From the NCBI GenBank assembly GCA_963665765.1, contig OY762464.1:806001-870000 (forward strand): a DNA stretch of 64,000 bases, written 5' to 3'. This DNA comes from Bin76 sp963665765 (GTDB lineage Bacteria; Actinomycetota; Acidimicrobiia; Spongiisociales; ZC4RG35). This document shows positions 43,120 through 51,297 of this stretch, one piece after another; position 1 is the first letter of the stretch; the number at the start of each line of letters is the position of its first letter. The notes under the pieces are model-generated. The model did not search any database and was not told the DNA's origin. It saw only the letters and a list, made by a program, of their open reading frames with translations. The position numbers and the translations under genes were made by a program.

Positions 43120-44358
43120 ATGAGCGGTGGTGAAGTGCTGGTGGTGGGAGGGGGCCCGGCGGGCGCGGCGGCCGCCTACTGGTTGGCCAGAGACGGGCAT
43201 GATGCGACCCTGGTGGAACGCAAGTCTTTTCCCCGCGACAAGACCTGCGGTGACGGCCTGACTCCTCGCGCCGTCTACCAACTGGATGAGATGGGATTCG
43301 ACTTCTCGGCGCCGGGTTTCCACCGGATAACCGGACTGCGCTCCTACGCCGGCGACCGGGTGATGCTGGAGATGCCCTGGCCACAGCACTCCCGCTTCCC
43401 CGACTGGGGGGGCGTGATCCGCCGCCGAGAACTCGATCAGCAGGTGGCCGATCTGGCTCGAAGTCAGGGCGTAACCATCAGGGAGAAAACCGAGGCGCGG
43501 CCCCTGGTGTCCCACGGTGTCCTGGAGGAGGTGGAGTTGCGGACAAACGGCGCGGCGGAAAGGATCCGCCCCAAGGTGGTGATAGTGGCCGACGGCGCTC
43601 TGAACCGCTTCGGTCGCCACCTGGGAGTGACTCGTAGGAAGGACTTTCCCAGGGGTTTGGCCGCCCGCGGCTATTACCGGAGCCCTCGCTCCTCGGACTC
43701 TTTTCTGGAGAGCCAGTTGGACATACGGGACAGCACCGGCGCCACCATGCCTGGCTACGGATGGGTGTTTCCTCTGGGCGACGGCACAGTCAATGTCGGA
43801 GTGGGACTACTTTCCACTTTCAAGCGCTGGAAGCAGGCCAACACCACCAAGATGATGGCGGACTGGGTGGAAGCCGCCCCCGACTACTGGGGTCTGTCAG
43901 AAGATACCCGCCTCACCAATCCCGTGGGAGGGGCACTCCAGATGTCCTTTTCCCGCTCACCCCTGGTGGGACCCAACTGGCTGGTGATCGGAGACGCGGC
44001 GGCCGCCATCAACCCGTGGAACGGAGAGGGGATCGCCTACGCCTACGAGACCGGTCGCATCGCCGCTCGATTGGCCGGGGAGGCCGTGGCGAAAGATGAT
44101 TATGAGATACTGGGTGAATACCCTTTGCATCTGGACCGCGAATACAGCCTCTACTACCGGACCGCGCGGGTGTTTGTCAAGCTGATCGGTCGACCGGCGG
44201 TCATGCGAACCCTGGCCCACACCGGACTACGCAACCGCCCTCTCATGGAATGGACCCTAAAAGTGATGGCCAACCTACTCGATGAAGACGAACAGGGCAT
44301 GGGCGAACGAACCTTCCGAGCTTTGCAAGGACTGGCGCGCGTCCTGCCCGTAGCCTGA
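43117..44358 (+). CDS. geranylgeranyl reductase family FAD protein (MenJ-like)
   Basis: 413 residues (412 if the second ATG is used). The Rossmann motif VVGGGPAGAAAAYWLARDG, DKTCGDGLTPRAVYQL and the C-terminal LVIGDAAAAINPWNGEGIAYA with the GD motif are diagnostic. Mycobacterial MenJ reduces one isoprene unit of menaquinone; archaeal relatives reduce lipid chains. Menaquinone modification fits an actinobacterium with a heme ci-type cytochrome b, but this is inferred. Monocistronic and divergent from rex. Confidence 0.83.
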   Translation: MMSGGEVLVVGGGPAGAAAAYWLARDGHDATLVERKSFPRDKTCGDGLTPRAVYQLDEMGFDFSAPGFHRITGLRSYAGDRVMLEMPWPQHSRFPDWGGVIRRRELDQQVADLARSQGVTIREKTEARPLVSHGVLEEVELRTNGAAERIRPKVVIVADGALNRFGRHLGVTRRKDFPRGLAARGYYRSPRSSDSFLESQLDIRDSTGATMPGYGWVFPLGDGTVNVGVGLLSTFKRWKQANTTKMMADWVEAAPDYWGLSEDTRLTNPVGGALQMSFSRSPLVGPNWLVIGDAAAAINPWNGEGIAYAYETGRIAARLAGEAVAKDDYEILGEYPLHLDREYSLYYRTARVFVKLIGRPAVMRTLAHTGLRNRPLMEWTLKVMANLLDEDEQGMGERTFRALQGLARVLPVA

Positions 44359-44440
44359 GAAAGGGTGTGTATCCATTTTTTGGCGCGCCGGCTCCTTTCA
44401 CGGTTAAAATCGGACCAAGGCATTAGCAGAGGAACTGGCC

Positions 44441-44983
44441 ATGGCCAAAAAGTACCGGTTGCAACCTGAAGACGGTTTGTACAGGGTCGTTGCTGCCCGA
44501 GATTTCAAGACATCCCGCCGTTCCAATCTATCAGTCAAGCGGGGCGAGCGGGGAGGGCTGGTGAATGGACCTCACAACCTGTCCCAAAAGGGAGGGTGCT
44601 GGGTGGAGGAAGGAGCCAGGATCCTCGATCAGGCCAAGGTCTCCAAAGATGCTCTGGTGCTGGAACACGCCACCGTGAGCGGCCGGGCCTTGGTGACCGA
44701 CAACTCATGGGTGGGAGGTTCCGCTCAAGTACGGGACGACGCTCAGGTCCTGGAAGGCGGAGCGGTGACCGACCATGCCGTGGTACGGAACGGCGCCACC
44801 GTCAGATCCCTGGGCATAGTGGGAGGAAACGCCGTGGTGGAACAGCGAGGCAAAGTCGAAGACGGGGCCATGGTGGGAGATCAAAGCAAGATAGGCGGGA
44901 TAGCCGTCATTCGAGGTAAAGGCACGGTGGTGGTGGGCGACAACTACATCATCCAAGGCGTCCACCAGACGGAAACCGACTAA
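44441..44983 (+). CDS. YdcK-like left-handed beta-helix protein
   Basis: 180 residues made largely of irregular hexapeptide-like repeats (VSKDALVLEHATVSGRALV and similar), predicting a left-handed beta-helix. GGLVNGPHNLSQKGGCWVEE strongly resembles the start of E. coli YdcK and related phage/plasmid proteins of unknown function. No acyltransferase His is evident. GAGGAA precedes ATG, and TTGGCG/TAAAAT-like promoter boxes lie at about 44380-44410. Not obviously linked to its neighbours. Confidence 0.65.
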   Translation: MAKKYRLQPEDGLYRVVAARDFKTSRRSNLSVKRGERGGLVNGPHNLSQKGGCWVEEGARILDQAKVSKDALVLEHATVSGRALVTDNSWVGGSAQVRDDAQVLEGGAVTDHAVVRNGATVRSLGIVGGNAVVEQRGKVEDGAMVGDQSKIGGIAVIRGKGTVVVGDNYIIQGVHQTETD

Positions 44984-45043
44984 GAACCACCAAGGAGCCG
45001 ACAGCAACTCCACCGGACCTGCGTCAGGTTGGACAGCCAGGGC

Positions 45044-47401
45044 CTAAATTGCAGCTACGTATCGGGCGAGATGCTGTCCGGTGAGAGTCGAACGGGCGGT
45101 GACCAGATCGGCGGGTGTGCCCTCGAACACGACTTGGCCCCCGTCATGGCCCGCGCCGGGGCCGAGGTCGATAATCCAGTCGGCGTGGGCCATGACCGCT
45201 TGATGGTGCTCGATCACTATGACCGACTTGCCTGAGTCCACCAGCCGGTCCAAAAGACCCAACAAGTGGTCAACATCGGCCAGGTGGAGGCCGCTGGTCG
45301 GCTCATCAAGCACGTAGATCCCCTTTTTCTTCGCCATGTGGATCGCCAACTTCAGCCGCTGTCGTTCGCCACCCGAAAGCGTGGTAAGCGGCTGGCCGAT
45401 GGTGAGGTAGCCGAGCCCGACGTCGGCTAGTCGGTCGAGGATACGACGGGCGGCAGGAACCCGGGAATCGCTCTCGGAGAAGAATCCCCCGGCTTCGGTC
45501 ACCGACATCTCGAGAACTTCGCTGATGTTGCGGCCACCCAGTCGGTAGTCGAGCACTACGCTCTGGAACCCCTTGCCCTCGCACTCCTCGCACCCCACCG
45601 GGACGCTCGACATGATCGCCAGGTCGAAATCGACCACCCCGGCGCCTTTGCAATTGGGGCAGGCGCCTTCGGAGTTGGCGCTGAACAGGGCGGGCTTGAC
45701 GCCATTGGCCTTGGAGAACGCTTTGCGGATCGGATCAAGCAGGCCGGTGTAGGTAGCCGGGTTGCTCCGCCGTGAACCACGGATCGGGGTCTGGTCGACC
45801 GTCACCACCCCGTCCCGGCCGGACACCGAGCCGTTGATGAGGGAACTCTTGCCCGCCCCGGCCACGCCGGTCACCACCACCAACACCCCCAACGGGATGT
45901 CGACATCGACATCGAGGAGGTTGTGAGTGCTCGCCCCGCGCACCTCCAACGCGGCTGATGGCGCCCGCACCGACCGCTTCAACGAAGCCCGATGGCCAAG
46001 GTGCCGCCCAGTCGTCGTGCCGCTGACCCGCAGCCCCTCGACATCGCCCTCGAACACCACCTCACCGCCGACGCGACCCGCCCCGGGACCCAGATCGACG
46101 ACATGATCGGCAATGTCGATCACCTCCGGCTGGTGCTCGATGACCAGCACGGTGTTGGACTTGTCCCGAAGCCGCAGCAGCAGGTCGTTCATCCGTTGGA
46201 TGTCGTGCGGATGCAGTCCGACCGTCGGCTCGTCGAACACGTAAGTCACGTCGGTGAGCGATGACCCGAGATGGCGGATCATCTTGGTGCGCTGCGCCTC
46301 ACCACCCGACAGCGTGCCCGACGGCCGGTCAAGCGACAGGTAGCCCAGCCCGATCTTGATGAACAATTCGAGTGTGTGCCCAAGCGCCTCCAGCAGCGGC
46401 GCCACCGACGGCTCGTCCAGGTTGCGCACCCACCCGACCAGGTCGTCGATCTGCATCGCGCAGGCATCGGCGATGCTGATCCCCATGATCTTGCAGGAGC
46501 GGGCCGCCTCGCTGAGTCGGGTCCCGCCGCAGTCGGAACAGGCGGTGAAAACAGCCGCCCGGTCCACGAACGCCCGGATGTGGGGCCGCATGGACTTGCG
46601 GTCCTTATCAAAAAAGGACTTCTTCACCCGAGGGATCAGGCCCTCATAGGTGGCGTTCATTCCCATCATCTTGACCTTGACCGGTTCCCGGTGCAGAAAA
46701 TCCGCCCTCTCGGTGTCGGTGTAATCGCGGATCGGTTTGTCCGGGTCCACAAACCCCGACTCGGTGAACGACCGCACCATCCACCCGCCCGCCTTGTACC
46801 CGGGGATCTTGAACGCTCCCTCGGCCAGCGACTTGGAGTCGTCGAAGAGTTGGGTCAGGTCGATATCGGGCATGGTTCCCCGGCCTTCACAGGTGGGACA
46901 CATACCGCCGGTGCGGCTGAAAGTTCTCTCTACGGTCTGGCCGGCGCCACGCTCGACAGTGATCGACCCGCTCGCTCGGACCGAAGGCACGTTGAAGGAG
47001 AAGGCGTTGGGCGGGCCGATATAGGGTTGCCCCAATCTGCTGAACAGGATGCGCAGCATGGCGTTGGCGTCGGTGGCGGTACCCACCGTGGAACGGGTGT
47101 CGCCGCCCAAACGCTCCTGATCGACAATGATGGCGGTCGTCAACCCTTCCAGCACATCGACTTCGGGCCGCGCCGGCTTCGGCAAGAACCCCTGCGCGAA
47201 AGCGCTGTATGTCTCGTTGATCAACCTCTGCGATTCGGCGGCGACGGTGTTTACGACGAGAGAACTCTTCCCCGATCCCGACACCCCGGTGAACACCGTC
47301 AAACGGCGCTTGGGGATCTCTACATCGACATTCTTGAGATTGTTCTCCCGCGCCCCGGTCACTCGGATCAAATCACGGCTATCGGCCGGCTGCACCCACA
47401 C
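45044..47401 (-). CDS. UvrA-like dual ABC ATPase
   Basis: 785 residues, shorter than canonical UvrA (about 950). Two ABC modules are present: GVSGSGKSSLVVNTVA and GVAGAGKSSLINGS (Walker A), each with LSGGEAQRTKM or LSGGERQRLKL signatures and DEPT boxes. Zinc cysteines occur in CPTCEGRG and CPNCKGAG. The UvrB-binding region of UvrA is shortened. This fits the UvrA2/DrrC-like class linked to drug tolerance or DNA-damage response rather than housekeeping repair. Family function is not settled. Convergent with the beta-helix gene. Confidence 0.85.
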   Translation of the reverse strand: MWVQPADSRDLIRVTGARENNLKNVDVEIPKRRLTVFTGVSGSGKSSLVVNTVAAESQRLINETYSAFAQGFLPKPARPEVDVLEGLTTAIIVDQERLGGDTRSTVGTATDANAMLRILFSRLGQPYIGPPNAFSFNVPSVRASGSITVERGAGQTVERTFSRTGGMCPTCEGRGTMPDIDLTQLFDDSKSLAEGAFKIPGYKAGGWMVRSFTESGFVDPDKPIRDYTDTERADFLHREPVKVKMMGMNATYEGLIPRVKKSFFDKDRKSMRPHIRAFVDRAAVFTACSDCGGTRLSEAARSCKIMGISIADACAMQIDDLVGWVRNLDEPSVAPLLEALGHTLELFIKIGLGYLSLDRPSGTLSGGEAQRTKMIRHLGSSLTDVTYVFDEPTVGLHPHDIQRMNDLLLRLRDKSNTVLVIEHQPEVIDIADHVVDLGPGAGRVGGEVVFEGDVEGLRVSGTTTGRHLGHRASLKRSVRAPSAALEVRGASTHNLLDVDVDIPLGVLVVVTGVAGAGKSSLINGSVSGRDGVVTVDQTPIRGSRRSNPATYTGLLDPIRKAFSKANGVKPALFSANSEGACPNCKGAGVVDFDLAIMSSVPVGCEECEGKGFQSVVLDYRLGGRNISEVLEMSVTEAGGFFSESDSRVPAARRILDRLADVGLGYLTIGQPLTTLSGGERQRLKLAIHMAKKKGIYVLDEPTSGLHLADVDHLLGLLDRLVDSGKSVIVIEHHQAVMAHADWIIDLGPGAGHDGGQVVFEGTPADLVTARSTLTGQHLARYVAAI

Positions 47402-47821
47402 AAATTTAGGGACTTGCCGGCCTTAAACCGGCGAGCCCCGCCAGTTTTTGAATTGTGACCCAAGCCCTCGGTGAGACCGGCCATCATGGCCGATCACTTG
47501 CCTCCACCAGCGGTGGCTCCCCCTCCGCCCTGATCAAGACTCCGCAACCTTCATAGACAGCACGCGGTCCCGGCGGTTTAGCGAAGGCCGATAGCAGACC
47601 AGACTCGCATGTGGCGCGGCCACGCTGACGCATCCAAGGATCATTCTCGGAGATCTGACGCTCCCGAAAGGCTCAGCGCCTGGCTAAGATCGGTCATATA
47701 ACATCGATGCCGTGCCAGCAAGGCAGCCACGGCATCGCAAGCGGGACTGGAAGAAGCCATCAGAGAGTCGCAGGGCCGCCTCGACGAGTTCTACCCTGCC
47801 GATTGGGACTACTACGAGGAG
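47402..47821. other. gap upstream of the UvrA-like gene
   Basis: About 420 bases with no convincing complete gene. A hairpin pairs GCCGG 47416-47420 with CCGGC 47428-47432. From about 47702 a frame runs without stop into the next small gene but holds no ATG or GTG, so the upstream part of that gene may be truncated. Confidence 0.4.
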
Positions 47822-48064
47822 TTGGTGGCGAAGAACCCGCCCAGCGGCAGGATCACCGTGCCGCACAAGATAACGGGGAAACTCGTACCCGTCGATCTGC
47901 TAACCATTACACCCGACGAGATCATCGAACGGTGCGGTGTCCCCGACCACATGCGGGAAAGGTCGTTGCAGGGTTATCGCTTGATACTGCAAGCGCGGTT
48001 GCCGTATTGGGATCAGAACCTTCTTCCTAGCACTATCCCTCTATTGGAAGACAGCAACGTCTAG
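47822..48064 (+). CDS. hypothetical protein, start uncertain
   Basis: 80 residues from TTG 47822. Its composition looks protein-like (LTITPDEIIERCGVPDHMRE, then YRLILQARLPYWDQ), and the frame stays open backwards to about 47702 (LDEFYPADWDYYEEL) without a standard start codon. Either the TTG is used or the gene has lost its 5' end. No family recognised. Confidence 0.35.
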   Translation: MVAKNPPSGRITVPHKITGKLVPVDLLTITPDEIIERCGVPDHMRERSLQGYRLILQARLPYWDQNLLPSTIPLLEDSNV

Positions 48065-48090
48065 GCACCAATAGGAACCAGTGTTCTGCT

Positions 48091-48441
48091 ATGCCTTGTT
48101 GGGCGCACCCGGAGCCCTTAACGCACTACGAAGTCCTATTCTGGCCAGGCACCAAAACATCGTTGTTCTTTTCTCTCGCTCAACATCAAGACACGGCGTC
48201 ACGAGGGGCCGAGATGATGGAGGTTATCCAACGGCATCCTCAAACGCTTCTTGCCTACACAGAAAACCCTCCCGATCCCGACGAGTTCTACCGGACTATC
48301 GCCACTTACGCTGTTGGCGAGATGGAAGGACGGTGGCTTGAAATCGCCCTGCGGCAGGACCTGAGCCATGAATGGACTGCGCAATGCGAAAATACAACCT
48401 ACATGTTCCGTGCTGCTATGTGTTTCATGCCCGCTACCTGA
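48091..48441 (+). CDS. hypothetical protein
   Basis: 116 residues from an ATG without a clear ribosome-binding site. The middle (NPPDPDEFYRTIATYAVGEM) looks coding. No signal peptide, membrane helix or known motif. It lies 26 bases after the previous small gene, at the left side of the accessory island; it could be a decayed gene. Confidence 0.3.
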   Translation: MPCWAHPEPLTHYEVLFWPGTKTSLFFSLAQHQDTASRGAEMMEVIQRHPQTLLAYTENPPDPDEFYRTIATYAVGEMEGRWLEIALRQDLSHEWTAQCENTTYMFRAAMCFMPAT

Positions 48442-48464
48442 ACTAACAAGCGAAGTTGGTCACC

Positions 48465-48605
48465 ACCAACGCCAAAACCCGCAGCCGTCGCAGAGCCACC
48501 CGCAAACGCACCGCCTCCCGCCTCGTCAACATCGAAGACGAATACTGCTGCGCAGACTCAATAACCTCAAGACTCCTCAACCTCCTCCCCGGACAGTACA
48601 GCTAG
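48465..48605 (+). pseudogene. possible transposase C-terminal fragment
   Basis: A 46-codon frame with no start. It is Arg/Thr-rich at first, then reads VNIEDEYCC, reminiscent of IDDEHCC in the transposase fragment at 55.6 kb. It may be a relic of a related element. The evidence is weak. Confidence 0.25.
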
Positions 48606-48650
48606 CGAATGTGTCTCGGTGCCCAGTTTCTGGTTTTGTATGATGGGAAC

Positions 48651-49013
48651 ATGGGCCGGTCCGTACCTGTCGCAGTGGACTATGACGCATTGTTCTCCAA
48701 GATTGCCGAGGTTGTCAGAAACCACGCCAGGGGCGTCACGAAGGCACTGATCTTCGGGTCCTTGGCACGCGGAGAGCCTGAGGACACAAGCGATGTCGAC
48801 ATCTTGCTAGTTTGGCCCACCGATGTCGATGAGGACTCCCAGTGGGATGCAGCGATGGAAACAGCCTACCGGGTTGACAGGGTTACCGACAGAGTCTGCC
48901 TTCCCTTGATATATACAGAGGACGAATACCGGCGATTGCCTCAACGTCATCCCCATTTGGCGGAAAACGTTGCTCGGGATTCTATTGACCTTCTCCAATA
49001 CGGAAGGGTATGA
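48651..49013 (+). CDS. MNT-type nucleotidyltransferase-domain protein
   Basis: 120 residues with the minimal nucleotidyltransferase signature ALIFGSLARGEPEDTSDVDILLVW (GS-x-ARG and Asp-x-Asp, read in two parts). Such proteins usually act as MntA antitoxins that AMPylate a HEPN toxin encoded next door. Here the downstream sequence gives only an 18-codon frame (ATG 49010) and no intact HEPN gene, so it may be an orphan. Start chosen at ATG 48651; an ATG-less extension exists upstream. Confidence 0.65.
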   Translation: MGRSVPVAVDYDALFSKIAEVVRNHARGVTKALIFGSLARGEPEDTSDVDILLVWPTDVDEDSQWDAAMETAYRVDRVTDRVCLPLIYTEDEYRRLPQRHPHLAENVARDSIDLLQYGRV

Positions 49014-49312
49014 GAAAGACGCGGACGAAACAGCGCGACGAGCCCTACGCCAGCGCACGGCTTTGATCGCATTGGCCGAGGATTACCTCGGGTAGGCGAA
49101 TGGAGGGGACTGTGGTGACCTGCATTTTTGGAGGGCACGGCAGGCGCCTAGCGACGACCGTGTTTGGGATTATTCGCAGTCCTTTCCGCCTCGGTCTTCG
49201 TCGGAGGGAGGTCCGGTGGATACGTGACGGGCGACCCGGTCAACCCAGATACTCGGAGGCGATTCACATTCGGGGCGTGTCGTTACCATCGGCCAGGACG
49301 GCCCGCGGATAG
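49014..49312. other. gap without a convincing gene
   Basis: Two overlapping short frames cross this stretch but neither has good coding character. Just after the MNT gene a short frame reads ETARRALRQRTALIALAEDYLG before a stop, which might be the remnant of a lost partner. Confidence 0.3.
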
Positions 49313-50104
49313 GTGCGGAAGGGAAAGGTGGTCGTTGGTTTGCAAACGACAGTGAGTCCAACACCCTCACCGATCGAGGAAACGTTCCACGACGAAACGC
49401 AACAGTTGCTGGCCCGGTTGCGCAGCATGCCCCAAATCCGGGAAGAAGAGGATCCCAACGGTTGGCTTTGGCAAATCATTGACCATTTGAAACGTTCCCC
49501 GAAGCAACGGTTAGCTCGGTGGGCGCGGTTCGGTAACGGTGGGTTGCGATACAAAAACCTTCAAAGGGTCGAATATGTGACGTTCAAACCTGCCCGAGTG
49601 TTACGAACCCTCACCGAACATGGGGTGGAGTTTGTGCTGGTGGGAATGGGCGCCGGATATCTTCGAGGTGCTCCCTATCCCAGTTACAACACGGACATCA
49701 CCCCCCGCATCGACCCGGGCAATCTGGAACGGTTGGAACAGGCTTTAGGACTGTTGGGGGCGTGTCCGTTGGAACGAGACGAATGGGGCCTGGTGGAAGC
49801 GCACACCCTGCCCGGTTTCCGAAGGTTGATGACGTCGGCGGGGATGGTCAATGTGGTCGACACACTGCCGGAAGCGGGCGAGTATGAGCAGATAATGGGC
49901 GAGGCTGATCATTTTGACGTGGAAGAAGGCCTGTTCGTGTGGGTTGCTTCCTTGGAAGACGTGATCCGCAGCAAAGAAGCCGCCAGTCGACTGCCGGACC
50001 GCCCGTCCCATTGTCGGACCATGGACGGGCTGCATGTTCTCATGTGCAAGGAGACCCTTATGAACCGGACGAAATACGCCGAAAAATGGAATCTCTCGAC
50101 CTGA
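49313..50104 (+). CDS. nucleotidyltransferase-fold protein 1, motif degenerate
   Basis: 263 residues from a GTG start; later GTGs are possible. The first 100 residues are charged and unrecognised. Then FVLVGMGAGYLRGAPYPSYNTDITP resembles the G-x-A-x-x-H/RG...T-x-D-x-D core of AbiEii/DUF6036-type nucleotidyltransferases (read in two pieces), but the second Asp is replaced (Thr-Asp-Ile-Thr). VASLEDVIRSKEAASRLPDR is the usual C-terminal element. The end overlaps the next gene by 19 bases. Likely partner of the following protein in an AbiE-like or regulatory pair. Confidence 0.55.
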   Translation: MRKGKVVVGLQTTVSPTPSPIEETFHDETQQLLARLRSMPQIREEEDPNGWLWQIIDHLKRSPKQRLARWARFGNGGLRYKNLQRVEYVTFKPARVLRTLTEHGVEFVLVGMGAGYLRGAPYPSYNTDITPRIDPGNLERLEQALGLLGACPLERDEWGLVEAHTLPGFRRLMTSAGMVNVVDTLPEAGEYEQIMGEADHFDVEEGLFVWVASLEDVIRSKEAASRLPDRPSHCRTMDGLHVLMCKETLMNRTKYAEKWNLST

Positions 50105-50571
50105 TAACAGGAACCCTTGCTGCCTACGGCGCCAAATTTGTGGTGATCGGAAACTACGGCGCCCAATTGCATGGTGTCCCGGTATACACTGAGGACGCTG
50201 ACATGGCCTATCAACGCAGTAGGGAAAACCATCAGCGGATGATGGCCGCGTTGGAAGACCTCGGTGCGCGGATACGCATAGGAGGTGGAGAAACCGTGCG
50301 GCTGCCGACACACGACCCGGTCCTTTTGGAAAGGGGTGAAATCTGGAACTTGACCACCCGCCACGGGGACCTGGACCTGCTCTACAATCCCGCCGGGGGC
50401 GGCTACGAACATTTGCTTCCCGACGCTGAACGGGTGACCGTGCGTGGCTATCCGGTGCTGGTGGCGTCCCTTGACGACATTATCACTTCTAAAGAAATAG
50501 CCAACCGGGACAAAGACCGCAGGTCCCTGCCCGAGTTGCGCCGATTCCGCAACGACCTTTACGGCTCCTAA
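50086..50571 (+). CDS. nucleotidyltransferase-fold protein 2
   Basis: 161 residues. FVVIGNYGAQLHGVPVYTEDADMAY has an intact Asp-x-Asp (TEDAD), and VASLDDIITSKEIANRDKD is the matching C-terminal segment. It resembles DUF6036/AbiEii nucleotidyltransferases. It starts inside the preceding related gene, so the two probably arose by duplication and are co-translated. Substrate unknown. Confidence 0.6.
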   Translation: MESLDLITGTLAAYGAKFVVIGNYGAQLHGVPVYTEDADMAYQRSRENHQRMMAALEDLGARIRIGGGETVRLPTHDPVLLERGEIWNLTTRHGDLDLLYNPAGGGYEHLLPDAERVTVRGYPVLVASLDDIITSKEIANRDKDRRSLPELRRFRNDLYGS

Positions 50572-50578
50572 AACCTGG

Positions 50579-50615
50579 ATCACACCTAACCCTCCAGAAA
50601 ACCCGGTGTGATTCA
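50579..50615. repeat. palindromic repeat, copy 1
   Basis: ATCACACC at 50579-50586 is the exact inverse of GGTGTGAT at 50605-50612. Nearly the same 36 bases recur at 55529-55564 in direct orientation. It could be a terminator for the preceding gene or a small mobile relic. Confidence 0.6.
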
Positions 50616-50751
50616 AGTTCAACACCCGAATTATGGAGGACCCTCCTCACAATCGATAGATACCCAACTCCCCACTCATTTCCGAAGACCCAGCAAACGC
50701 CCAACCTCACGAAAATCGTGCAGCCTTTTCTTTATGAAGTTGTTGGCACTC

Positions 50752-51297
50752 CTACTCATCCCGTCTTGTTCCACATTTGAACACTTGAATCTGTAGGACC
50801 CTCACTCCAAACCTCACGCGATGCTGTCTTTTGCTGAGTATCCTCTTTAATGGACCTGCCTGTTTATTCACTATCAGATAAGCTAGGGGTCTGGTTACCA
50901 CTGACTGAGCTGTTAACCGAAGGAGCAGATCCAGCCCGGCTTGCAGTTGAGCTATAGCCTCTTCTCGTTCAGCTGCTCCGCCCTTTAGTTCAATTGCAAT
51001 ACACTGAAACTCTTCGTTCCACGCGGTTCCTGCGGCATAGTCACACATTTTGCCTTGCCGGCCAGGATCTTCGGTTTTCCGGTAATTTGCCTGCGGTTTA
51101 TCAACCTTGATCCGAGTATGACACCGGCTCTCGTGGAAGCGTAAGTCCAGGCGACATTTCCCTTCTCTCAAGACGGAACCGCTGATTGGCTCGGCTCCCT
51201 CATCTAATAGACGTCTATGCAACTCACAATTCGGGCACTCCGCGCCGCTGCATAGCGATGCGCCAGACATATGATCAACCCTCCCCGCCAGCCTCAA
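50752..51297 (-). CDS. putative PD-(D/E)XK nuclease partner of an ATPase
   Basis: 181 residues, ATG overlapping the ATPase stop. A Cys cluster CSGAECPNC (16-24) opens the protein. The central KMCDYAAG (Asp86) and CIAIELKGGAAEREEAIAQL (Glu103, Lys105) give the Asp...Glu-x-Lys pattern and following helix of PD-(D/E)XK nucleases. The C-terminus is basic with scattered Cys. As the second gene of a two-gene unit with an OLD-like ATPase it is most simply read as the effector of a phage-defence system. This is inference; no named system is recognised. Confidence 0.5.
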   Translation of the reverse strand: MRLAGRVDHMSGASLCSGAECPNCELHRRLLDEGAEPISGSVLREGKCRLDLRFHESRCHTRIKVDKPQANYRKTEDPGRQGKMCDYAAGTAWNEEFQCIAIELKGGAAEREEAIAQLQAGLDLLLRLTAQSVVTRPLAYLIVNKQAGPLKRILSKRQHRVRFGVRVLQIQVFKCGTRRDE

